Source: GCA-2730975 sp937893275
Lineage (GTDB): Bacteria > Verrucomicrobiota > Verrucomicrobiia > Opitutales > Seribacteraceae
Direction of reading: 5' to 3'
NCBI GenBank assembly: GCA_963968595.1
Contig: CAXAHJ010000156.1
Coordinates: 1-5,872 of the forward strand
Length of the DNA stretch: 5,872 nucleotides
Shown: positions 1 through 5,872 of the stretch, piece by piece
How the letters are laid out: every line of letters begins with the position of its first letter
Numbering within the stretch: position 1 is the first letter of the stretch
The notes under the pieces: model-generated
Seen by the model: only the letters and a program-made list of their open reading frames with translations
The model's database searches: none
What the model was told of the DNA's origin: nothing
Position numbers and translations under genes: made by a program

Positions 1-928
1 CCGAGAAATCGGTTAATTCGGGAACCGAAGTCTGCATCTTGTAGGCCATCTCGTACTGGGCGATTCGGGTCTGGATTTCGGGATCGCCCGCTTGTTCGTA
101 CTTCAACTGGTTCAGTTTGGCTAAATCATCGAGCAAGCCACGACGAAGCTCGGGCTTCATGCCATCCGGATTCTTTAGGTACAGTACGGGATCGCGACTA
201 CCGCGAAAACGAGACCCTTGAAAGCGGGATGGAAGAAAGCCGGAGCCCCAGTAGAAATCATAAAAGATCTGCCCGCAGGAAGTGCCCTTGCTGATGGAGG
301 TCATAACCACGAACCCCGGCAATTCCTCGGAGGAAGCACCTAGTCCGTAGTTGAGCCAAGCCCCCATGGTGGGACGGCCGGGCATTTCCGAACCACTGAG
401 TAAAAAGGATATAGCGGGGGCATGATTAACCGCCTCGGTGTGCATGCTCTTGATGAAACAAAGGTCATCCACGACCTTGGCGGTGTGGGGCATGAATTCG
501 CTCACCCAAGCGCCCGAGTGCCCGTGTTGCTGAAAAGGTTCCACAGGCTCAAGCATGAGTTTCCCCTTGGGGTTGCCCGTCATGGTGCTGAAACGTTTGC
601 CCCCAAGGTATTCCTCGGGCACCGGAGTACCGTGCAACTTGTGCAAAAGAGGTTTGTAATCAAAGAGATCGACGTGGGTGGGGGCACCATTCTGGAAAAG
701 GTATATGACGCGCTTGGCCTTCGCAGGAAGGTGAGAAGAGCCAAGAGCTCCTCCTTGCTTGGATGATGGTGTAGCCAGCAAGCTCTCTCGTCCCAGTAAA
801 CCGGCTAGAGCGGCGGTTCCTATGCCGGTGGCTCCCCGGCTAAAGAACTGGCGCCTGTTGATGGCGAGCTGCCTGTCCTGAACGGCTTTCGGGGCAGTGG
901 GATCGAGAATTCTCCAAGCTTGGTCCAC
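1..928 (-). CDS. DUF1501 family Tat-exported protein (copy B), 3' end beyond window
   Basis: The first 309 residues of a DUF1501 protein are visible; the family's usual length and the complete paralogue at 4078-5514 suggest about 170 residues are missing off the left edge. The start is taken as GTG at 928-926, two bases after the TAA of the preceding gene; an in-frame TGA lies shortly upstream and no ATG precedes the conserved part. The N-terminus has a twin-arginine motif, NRRQFF (residues 24-29), followed by a Gly/Ala/Leu-rich stretch to about residue 52, so export in folded form by Tat is likely. The family's first core strand follows, ending in GAPTHVDLFD (81-90). Later come a DDLC motif, SGSEMPGRPTMGAW, GSGFLPSRFQG and GDPEIQT, all matched in the paralogue. 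DUF1501 is related to the alkaline phosphatase/sulfatase fold, but no substrate is known. The C-terminal GWDHH, GEFGRT and DHHP motifs would lie outside the window. Family assignment is firm; the exact start is less so. Confidence 0.93.
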   Translation of the reverse strand, partial: MDQAWRILDPTAPKAVQDRQLAINRRQFFSRGATGIGTAALAGLLGRESLLATPSSKQGGALGSSHLPAKAKRVIYLFQNGAPTHVDLFDYKPLLHKLHGTPVPEEYLGGKRFSTMTGNPKGKLMLEPVEPFQQHGHSGAWVSEFMPHTAKVVDDLCFIKSMHTEAVNHAPAISFLLSGSEMPGRPTMGAWLNYGLGASSEELPGFVVMTSISKGTSCGQIFYDFYWGSGFLPSRFQGSRFRGSRDPVLYLKNPDGMKPELRRGLLDDLAKLNQLKYEQAGDPEIQTRIAQYEMAYKMQTSVPELTDFS

Positions 929-930
929 AG

Positions 931-3900
931 TTATTCTTTGTTCAGGGTTTCATCCAAATTAAGCAAATTCAAGCAGAGTGCAGCCCAAGCAGCACGAGTC
1001 ACCGGCAACACTTCTGATTGAGGCTTCGAATCCCCGTGGGAGAGGAATCGACGAGCGGCTTCCGGATCTTCCGTGAAGCTGGCGACACCTCGCTCCAAAC
1101 TGTGCTTCAATACGGTTAGTTCCTCGGCAGACGGGTTTCGGCCAAGCACCCTCTGCGCAGCCAAACGCAATCTCGCTTCGTCAATCTTTGCGTCACGAAG
1201 AATGATATCGGCCAGGGCTCGACCTGCCTCCACGTAGGTGACGTCATTCATGACGGTAAGCGCATGCATGGGCGTATTGGTCCGCAAGGGTTTCACTTCG
1301 CACACTTGGCGCTTGGCCACGTCGAAGAACATGGTGGGCCCAATGATGCGGCGCCAGTAGGTGTAGAGGCTACGCCGGTAAAGAGCCTTCCCCTTGTCTT
1401 GTTGAAATCTCTTCTTTCCAAAGGTGGCTTCCGCCCAAATGCCTGTCGGTTGGTAGCTGTAGACTGCTTTCCCGCCCATTTGCGGATTAAGCAACCCGGA
1501 GACGGCAAGCGCTTGGTCACGAATCATCCAGGAAGGCATGCGAAAGCGCGAACCCCGAGCCAAATACCGATTCTCGGGATCCCGTTCGTATTCGGCAAAG
1601 GATGAGATGGTCGAGCTGCGACGGTAGGTTTCGCTAGTGACGATGGTTCGAACCAATGCCTTTACGTCCCAACCGGATTCAATGAATTCGGCTGCTAACC
1701 AATCGAGCAATTCGGGATATCTCGGATATTCCGTTTGTACCCCAAAATTTTCCGTCGTCTTGACCAAACCCACTCCGAAAAGCATTTGCCAAAAGCGATT
1801 CACGGTAACGCGGGCAGTGAGCGGATGATTTGGGTCCATCAGCCAACGAGCCAAGCCCAATCGATTGGGCTTTTCCGTCTTAGCCAAAGGAGGCAACCAA
1901 GACGGTACGGCGGGGGTAACAGGTTTGCCGCGCTGGTTATATAGACCTCTCTCGAGCATGAAGGTCTGTCGGGGTTTTGGCATGTCAGCCATGACCATGA
2001 CTTTGGGAAAGGAGGCTTTGGTCTTCTTCAACTTCGCTTCCAGCTCGCTTTGCTTTTTGCGCATGGCGGACAAACTTTCGTCCTGGGCGGAAAAAGCCTC
2101 CAGAATATTCTTTTTATCGGAAGGGCTTCGTTTATCGGGCTGGGTCTGAAGAGCGTCAATCAAGCCACCCTTATCGCTCTTCAAGGTGGGCGTTACAGTG
2201 GCCGTGGACGAGAAACGGAAATGACCCAGATTGTGATGCTTGTTATGCGAATTGAATTTCAAGGTGACCTCCAATTCGGCCCCTTTGGGCACCTCGATGC
2301 TTTTCTTCAGCCGAAAGGCGGCCGCATGGTCTCGATCGATGGGCTTGCCCGCCCAGACCGCCCACCCGGAGGCCGGGTTTTTGTCGAAGGAGTTCCTTAC
2401 CTTGAGAGATCCTTGCTCAAAGGTGGCGGAGGCGCTGGCGATCTCTAATGGAACGAGTCTGTCCACAGAGGATTTTCTTAGATTGAACTGTAAATCGGTG
2501 AGCACGAAGTTGCCGCTATCGGAACGGGCAAGACCGCCATGCGTCATTTTGGGGTGACGGACGCCCTCCAGCTTGAAGCCGGTGATCTTTCCTTCACCCA
2601 GAGGGTAAACCACTTGGTATTCGTCCTTATCGGGATTTACACCCGAGGCATAGATCAATCCGCTTTGCAGGATTTGAAGGGTTTGCTTATTTGCCTTGGC
2701 TTTCTTGGGAAATAGGCGTTGCCAATCGTTCGCAGGCAGGTCTTTCAACATCTTGGCCTCCCATTTCGCATGAGCTGCGCCTTGTTCGCCTTGGCGGCTC
2801 TCAATGTCCTTTTGCAAAGCGAGGATTTCCTTTCGCAACTGGATCAGCTCCTCGTTTTGGGCAGTGGAACCTGCGTGCAGCACGGGTTTTGTAAAGGGAT
2901 CCCCTCCCCCACCGTTAGACGGAGTCTGGTTGAAGAAAGCATTGAACTGGTAATATTCGCTTTGCAGCAAGGGATCGAACTTGTGATCGTGACAACGAGC
3001 ACAGTTCAAGGTGAGACCCATCCAAACGGTTCCCATGGTCTCCGTCATATCGAAAACATACTCCACGCGGTTTTCTTCGGCAATACGGCCACCTTCCCCA
3101 TTTATCATATGGTTACGATTGAACCCGGTGGCGAGAATTTGTTCCTGAGTGGCGTCCGGCAACAGGTCACCGGCAAGTTGCCAAATGGTGAACTTGTCAT
3201 AAGGCAGGTTATCGTTGAATGCCTTAACCACCCAGTCACGCCACGGCCACATGGTACGTTCACGATCTCCTTGGTAACCATTCGTATCGGCATAGCGAGC
3301 AGCCTCCAGCCAATCCCAAGCCATGCGCTCGCCAAAGGCCGTAGACTCCAAGGTGCGATCCACGAGCCGCTCCCATGCTCCGGGCTTTTTGTCTGAGAAG
3401 AAAGCTTCGGTTTGCTCTTTGGTGGGAGGTAGACCGGTAAGATCAAGCTTGAGGCGCCGAAGAAGAGTTTCACGGTTGGCTCGGGGGTTTGCTTTAACAT
3501 TCTCTTTGTTCAATCGAACATTGACGAGAACATCAATCGGGTGTCGTTTCTTGTCGTCCACGGTGGGACGAACGACCGGCTCAAAGGTCCAGTGCCCTTT
3601 CCATTTGGCTCCCTCCGCAATCCATTGCTTGAGCAAATCGATTTCCTTCTTCGACAGGTTCCGATTAGAGTCATGGGGTGGCATCTTTTCTTCCGGATCA
3701 TCGGAAGAAATGCGGAGGAACAACTCGCTTTTTGCAGGATCTCCCGGAGCAACTGAAGAATATCCGCCTAGATCAGCCAGGGCTCCACTCCTCGTGTCCA
3801 AACGGAGCTTTGCCTTCCGTTCTTGGGCATCGGGACCATGACAATGAAAGCAATTGTCGGATAGGATTGGACGAATATCTCGGTCAAAAGAAACTTCAGC

Positions 3901-3978
3901 TGCGTCGGCGAAGCAAAAAGTGACGGCGAGGGCTACCGCAAGCAAAGCAACCGTCTTAAAATTCAAGGTGTTTCTCAC
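931..3978 (-). CDS. Secreted PSCyt1-DUF1549-DUF1553 cytochrome-like protein (copy B)
   Basis: Complete 1015-residue protein of a size normal for this family. Residues 1-27 form a Sec signal peptide: a basic start, a VALLAVALAV core and a likely cleavage after ADA. Residues about 30-135 are a planctomycete cytochrome c domain (PSCyt1) with a heme-type CFHCH motif (43-47) and KMPP (98-101), whose Met99 could be the distal ligand. Residues about 145-352 are DUF1549 (PSCyt2), with a second CxxCH, CARCH (326-330), followed by DHKFDP. Residues about 375-412 and 630-657 look like coiled coils. Between them, about 435-600 resembles a beta-sandwich of the carbohydrate-binding type (GWAVWAGKP and LGHFRFS motifs). 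Residues about 705-1010 are DUF1553 (PSD1), with VNRFWQMLFG, the RTNTP motif (899-903) and LNLLNLDE near the end. The start is GTG; in-frame TGA codons lie just upstream, and no clear ribosome site is visible. It probably acts in the periplasm or at the cell surface, paired with the DUF1501 gene two bases downstream. Its reaction is unknown. Confidence 0.96.
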   Translation of the reverse strand: MRNTLNFKTVALLAVALAVTFCFADAAEVSFDRDIRPILSDNCFHCHGPDAQERKAKLRLDTRSGALADLGGYSSVAPGDPAKSELFLRISSDDPEEKMPPHDSNRNLSKKEIDLLKQWIAEGAKWKGHWTFEPVVRPTVDDKKRHPIDVLVNVRLNKENVKANPRANRETLLRRLKLDLTGLPPTKEQTEAFFSDKKPGAWERLVDRTLESTAFGERMAWDWLEAARYADTNGYQGDRERTMWPWRDWVVKAFNDNLPYDKFTIWQLAGDLLPDATQEQILATGFNRNHMINGEGGRIAEENRVEYVFDMTETMGTVWMGLTLNCARCHDHKFDPLLQSEYYQFNAFFNQTPSNGGGGDPFTKPVLHAGSTAQNEELIQLRKEILALQKDIESRQGEQGAAHAKWEAKMLKDLPANDWQRLFPKKAKANKQTLQILQSGLIYASGVNPDKDEYQVVYPLGEGKITGFKLEGVRHPKMTHGGLARSDSGNFVLTDLQFNLRKSSVDRLVPLEIASASATFEQGSLKVRNSFDKNPASGWAVWAGKPIDRDHAAAFRLKKSIEVPKGAELEVTLKFNSHNKHHNLGHFRFSSTATVTPTLKSDKGGLIDALQTQPDKRSPSDKKNILEAFSAQDESLSAMRKKQSELEAKLKKTKASFPKVMVMADMPKPRQTFMLERGLYNQRGKPVTPAVPSWLPPLAKTEKPNRLGLARWLMDPNHPLTARVTVNRFWQMLFGVGLVKTTENFGVQTEYPRYPELLDWLAAEFIESGWDVKALVRTIVTSETYRRSSTISSFAEYERDPENRYLARGSRFRMPSWMIRDQALAVSGLLNPQMGGKAVYSYQPTGIWAEATFGKKRFQQDKGKALYRRSLYTYWRRIIGPTMFFDVAKRQVCEVKPLRTNTPMHALTVMNDVTYVEAGRALADIILRDAKIDEARLRLAAQRVLGRNPSAEELTVLKHSLERGVASFTEDPEAARRFLSHGDSKPQSEVLPVTRAAWAALCLNLLNLDETLNKE

Positions 3979-4077
3979 TATTCATCAATACTTGTGATTG
4001 TGACAGGTAACGACAAAAGGTCTTTTTGTTCACCTTACCCGAAATATTTAATTCAAGAGTAGAGAACATCTATCCAT
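3979..4077 (-). promoter_or_regulatory. Intergenic gap between the two modules, probable promoter region for copy B
   Basis: This 99-base stretch is the only real gap in the window and separates the stop of the copy A DUF1501 gene from the GTG of the copy B cytochrome-like gene. It is A+T-richer than the genes around it, with an AAATATTT palindrome at 4042-4049. No good -35/-10 pair at standard spacing stands out, and there is no purine-rich ribosome site before the GTG. A promoter here is inferred from position and composition; read-through from copy A is equally possible. No G+C-rich terminator hairpin is present. Confidence 0.35.
4013..4029. repeat. Short inverted repeat in the intergenic gap
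   Basis: ACAAAA at 4013-4018 is mirrored by TTTTGT at 4024-4029, giving a 6-bp stem with a 5-base loop. The stem is A+T-rich with one G-C pair, and no separate T-run follows it, so it is a poor intrinsic terminator. It could be an operator half-site pair or chance. Confidence 0.3.
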
Positions 4078-5514
4078 TCAAGCGAGAATATCTTTAACCA
4101 CTCGCGATTTCTCAACACCAGTAAGCTTTTGATCCAAACCCTGAAAAGGGAAGATCAATTTCTCATGGTTCACCCCTAGCAGATGAAGCATGGTGGCGTG
4201 TAGGTCCCGCACGTTAACGGGGTTCTCGACCACGTTGTAGCTGAATTCATCGGTCTTGCCATAGTGTATGCCACCCTTAATGCCACCACCGGCGAGCCAT
4301 CCCGAGAAGCAGCGGGGATGGTGGTCGCGACCATAGTTTTCGCGGGTAATGTTACCCTGGCCATACACGGTTCGTCCAAATTCGCCGACGAAAACGACCA
4401 AGGTGTCCTCGAGCAGACCACGCGTTTTGAGATCCTTGAGTAAGGCGGCCGTGGGCTGGTCGACGTCCTTGCATTGCCCTCTCATGTTCTTGGGCAAGCT
4501 GGAATGATGATCCCAACCACGATGAAACAGTTGCACGAACCGCACGTCTCTTTCCGCCATCCGGCGGGCGAGCAGGCAATTTCTTGCGTAAGAGCCCAAT
4601 TTGTTCACCTCCGGACCGTACATGTCTAGAACCTCCTTGGGTTCCTTGGAAATATCAGTCAGCTCGGGAACGGAGGATTGCATCCGAAAGGCCATCTCCT
4701 GCTGGGTGATGGTGGTCTGAATTTCCGGATCCCCGATTTCCGACAAATGCTTACGGTTCAAAGCAGCAAGCGAATCCAGCATGCTGCGCCTCACCTTGCC
4801 GTCGATCCCCTTGGGGTTTGAGAGAAACAACACCGGGTCTCCAACGGTCTGAAAAGAAGTACCTTGAAACTTGGAAGGCAAGAATCCGCTGCCCCAAAGG
4901 CGAGCATATAGCGCCTGAACGTTTACCCGACCACTCCAGAAGGCCGAGGGCAACACCACGAAATCCGGGAGATCCTTGTTCAAGGATCCCAGGCCATAGC
5001 TCAGCCAGGATCCCATGCTGGGTTTGCCGGGAGTTTCCGATCCGGTGCAAAAAGAGGTCTTGCCCGGATCGTGATTGATGGCGTTGGTATTGAAGGAATG
5101 AACCAAACAAAGGTCGTCGGCCGATGCGGAAAGGTGAGGGAGCAATTCGCTCATCCAGACACCACTCTTTCCCTTTTGAGCGAACTTGAAGGTAGTGGGG
5201 GCGACTAATTGCTGCTTCCCCCGAGTCATTGCCGTAACACGCTGCCCCTTGCTAATGGATTTGGGTAGCTCGGTTTTGAAGAGCTTGTGCAGATCGGGTT
5301 TGTGATCGAACAAGTCAACTTGGCTCGGGGCCCCGGCCATGAACAGGAAGATGATCCGTTTCGCCTTGGGCTTGGTCACTGAACCTGTCTTGACGGCGAA
5401 CGCCTGCTTGGAAAGCAAGGAAGCCAAGGCGGCCGTCCCAAGACCCATTCCCGAATTCAGTAAAAAAGAGCGGCGGGACTGGAGGAAATCGAATTCTGTC
5501 AAAGGATCCTTCAT
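4078..5514 (-). CDS. DUF1501 family Tat-exported protein (copy A)
   Basis: Complete protein of 478 residues. The ATG at 5514-5512 is chosen because it lies one base after the TAG of the preceding gene and puts a textbook twin-arginine motif, SRRSFLL, at residues 13-19; a longer reading from 5607 would overlap the upstream gene by about 90 bases and bury the signal. A Gly/Ala/Leu-rich stretch follows, with possible cleavage after AFA (residue 40). The body carries the family's motifs in order: FMAGAPSQVDLFD (58-70), DDLC (133-136), TGSETPGKPSMGSW (157-170), GDPEIQT (261-267), GWDHH (333-337), GEFGRT (377-382), GRDHHP (395-400) and DLHATMLHLLG (437-447). The His/Asp/Glu-rich motifs fit the metal site of the alkaline phosphatase/sulfatase-like fold to which DUF1501 is related; that catalytic reading is inference. 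It probably works outside the cytoplasm with the DUF1553 protein encoded just upstream. Family call is secure; substrate unknown. Confidence 0.95.
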   Translation of the reverse strand: MKDPLTEFDFLQSRRSFLLNSGMGLGTAALASLLSKQAFAVKTGSVTKPKAKRIIFLFMAGAPSQVDLFDHKPDLHKLFKTELPKSISKGQRVTAMTRGKQQLVAPTTFKFAQKGKSGVWMSELLPHLSASADDLCLVHSFNTNAINHDPGKTSFCTGSETPGKPSMGSWLSYGLGSLNKDLPDFVVLPSAFWSGRVNVQALYARLWGSGFLPSKFQGTSFQTVGDPVLFLSNPKGIDGKVRRSMLDSLAALNRKHLSEIGDPEIQTTITQQEMAFRMQSSVPELTDISKEPKEVLDMYGPEVNKLGSYARNCLLARRMAERDVRFVQLFHRGWDHHSSLPKNMRGQCKDVDQPTAALLKDLKTRGLLEDTLVVFVGEFGRTVYGQGNITRENYGRDHHPRCFSGWLAGGGIKGGIHYGKTDEFSYNVVENPVNVRDLHATMLHLLGVNHEKLIFPFQGLDQKLTGVEKSRVVKDILA

Positions 5515-5515
5515 G

Positions 5516-5872
5516 CTATTCACGGGTCTTGGTGATATCCAGGTTGTAGAGAGTATTGACCAACACCGTCCAAGCTGCGAGCTGAGCCTTTTGCTCCGCG
5601 TCTCCAACGTTTAAACCGCGGCAAATCGCATCCGACAGCACCGGTTGCTCGAGGTAGTTTTTTTGCAGGTTTCGCGTGAGATCGTACAGGACTTGTAGCT
5701 CCTTCTCATCCGGTAACTTGGAGGTCACGGTCTCGTACACCAAAACCAGTCGCTTGGATTCATCCGTCGCCTCAGTTTCCAAGGCCTTCTGAGCGAGCGA
5801 GCGAGCCGCCTTAAGGTATTCGCCTTCATTTAAAAGCAACAAGGCTTGGGTCGGGGTGTTGGTACGTTCGCG
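5516..5872 (-). CDS. DUF1553 (PSD1) protein, C-terminal fragment (copy A), start beyond window
   Basis: The reading frame is open to the right edge of the window, so only the last 118 residues are seen. They begin with RERTNTPTQALLLLNE, matching the conserved RTNTPxxAL motif of the DUF1553 domain, which in the complete paralogue (931-3978) sits about 115 residues from the C-terminus. The rest is helical, with the usual family ending of an Ala/Trp-containing helix and then LVNTLYNLDITK, equivalent to LCLNLLNLDE in copy B. By family architecture the missing part should hold DUF1549 and often a cytochrome-like PSCyt1 domain with a signal peptide, but this cannot be seen here. The stop TAG is followed after a single base by the ATG of the DUF1501 gene, which points to one transcript and coupled translation. 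Confidence 0.93.
   Translation of the reverse strand, partial: RERTNTPTQALLLLNEGEYLKAARSLAQKALETEATDESKRLVLVYETVTSKLPDEKELQVLYDLTRNLQKNYLEQPVLSDAICRGLNVGDAEQKAQLAAWTVLVNTLYNLDITKTRE

Noticed and set aside
422..766. Open reading frame of 114 codons on the plus strand
   Set aside because: It lies wholly opposite the DUF1501 copy B gene, whose minus-strand translation matches its paralogue throughout. The plus-strand product shows no recognisable motif.
2719..3396. Plus-strand open frame of 225 codons, the longest on that strand
   Set aside because: It is antisense to the DUF1549 and central parts of the copy B cytochrome-like gene, has no recognisable family motif, and reflects the codon pattern of the real gene.
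3323..3841. Plus-strand open frame of 172 codons
   Set aside because: It is antisense to the conserved PSCyt1/DUF1549 coding sequence, and the Ser/Arg-rich product is typical of a shadow translation.
4013..4029. Inverted repeat as a transcription terminator for copy A
   Set aside because: The stem is short and A+T-rich and no separate T-run follows, so it does not meet the usual form of an intrinsic terminator; it is kept only as a weak repeat.
5515..5607. N-terminal extension of the copy A DUF1501 protein by 31 residues
   Set aside because: It would overlap the end of the upstream DUF1553 gene, the added residues are not like the family, and they would push the twin-arginine motif away from the N-terminus.
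1..5872. Duplicated modules as a recent repeat or assembly artefact
   Set aside because: The copies differ strongly at both protein and nucleotide level and no long identical stretch was seen, so they are genuine diverged paralogues.

Overview
The window looks like part of a chromosome of a Planctomycetes/Verrucomicrobia-type (PVC superphylum) bacterium. The evidence is the protein families: every gene belongs to the secreted cytochrome-like PSCyt1/DUF1549/DUF1553 family or the DUF1501 family, which are strongly expanded in Planctomycetota, Verrucomicrobiota and Lentisphaerota. I cannot choose between these phyla from the sequence alone. Base composition looks moderate, and nothing suggests a mobile or phage origin.

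All four genes lie on the minus strand and read from right to left. They form two tandem copies of one two-gene module. Copy A (5872 to 4078) has the C-terminal end of a DUF1553 protein, whose start lies beyond the window, then one base, then a complete DUF1501 protein with a twin-arginine signal. After a 99-base gap, copy B (3978 to 1) has a complete 1015-residue PSCyt1-DUF1549-DUF1553 protein with a Sec signal peptide and two CxxCH motifs. Two bases later comes a second DUF1501 protein, also with a twin-arginine signal, which runs off the left edge after 309 residues.

The two DUF1501 proteins are clearly paralogous but well diverged: about 60% identical by eye over the last 80 or so shared residues, and less near the N-terminus. 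The DUF1553 C-termini are recognisably related but diverge more. The duplication is therefore old rather than an assembly artefact. In both copies the cytochrome-like gene comes first and the DUF1501 gene follows almost without a gap, so each pair is probably one transcript with translational coupling.

The likely picture is an exported two-protein system acting outside the cytoplasm: a multi-domain, possibly di-heme protein plus a Tat-exported protein of alkaline phosphatase/sulfatase-like fold. Its biochemical role is not established. Links to breakdown of sulfated or complex polysaccharides are a hypothesis from the usual lifestyle of these bacteria, not something this sequence shows. I see no RNA genes, CRISPR arrays, insertion sequences or clear terminators.
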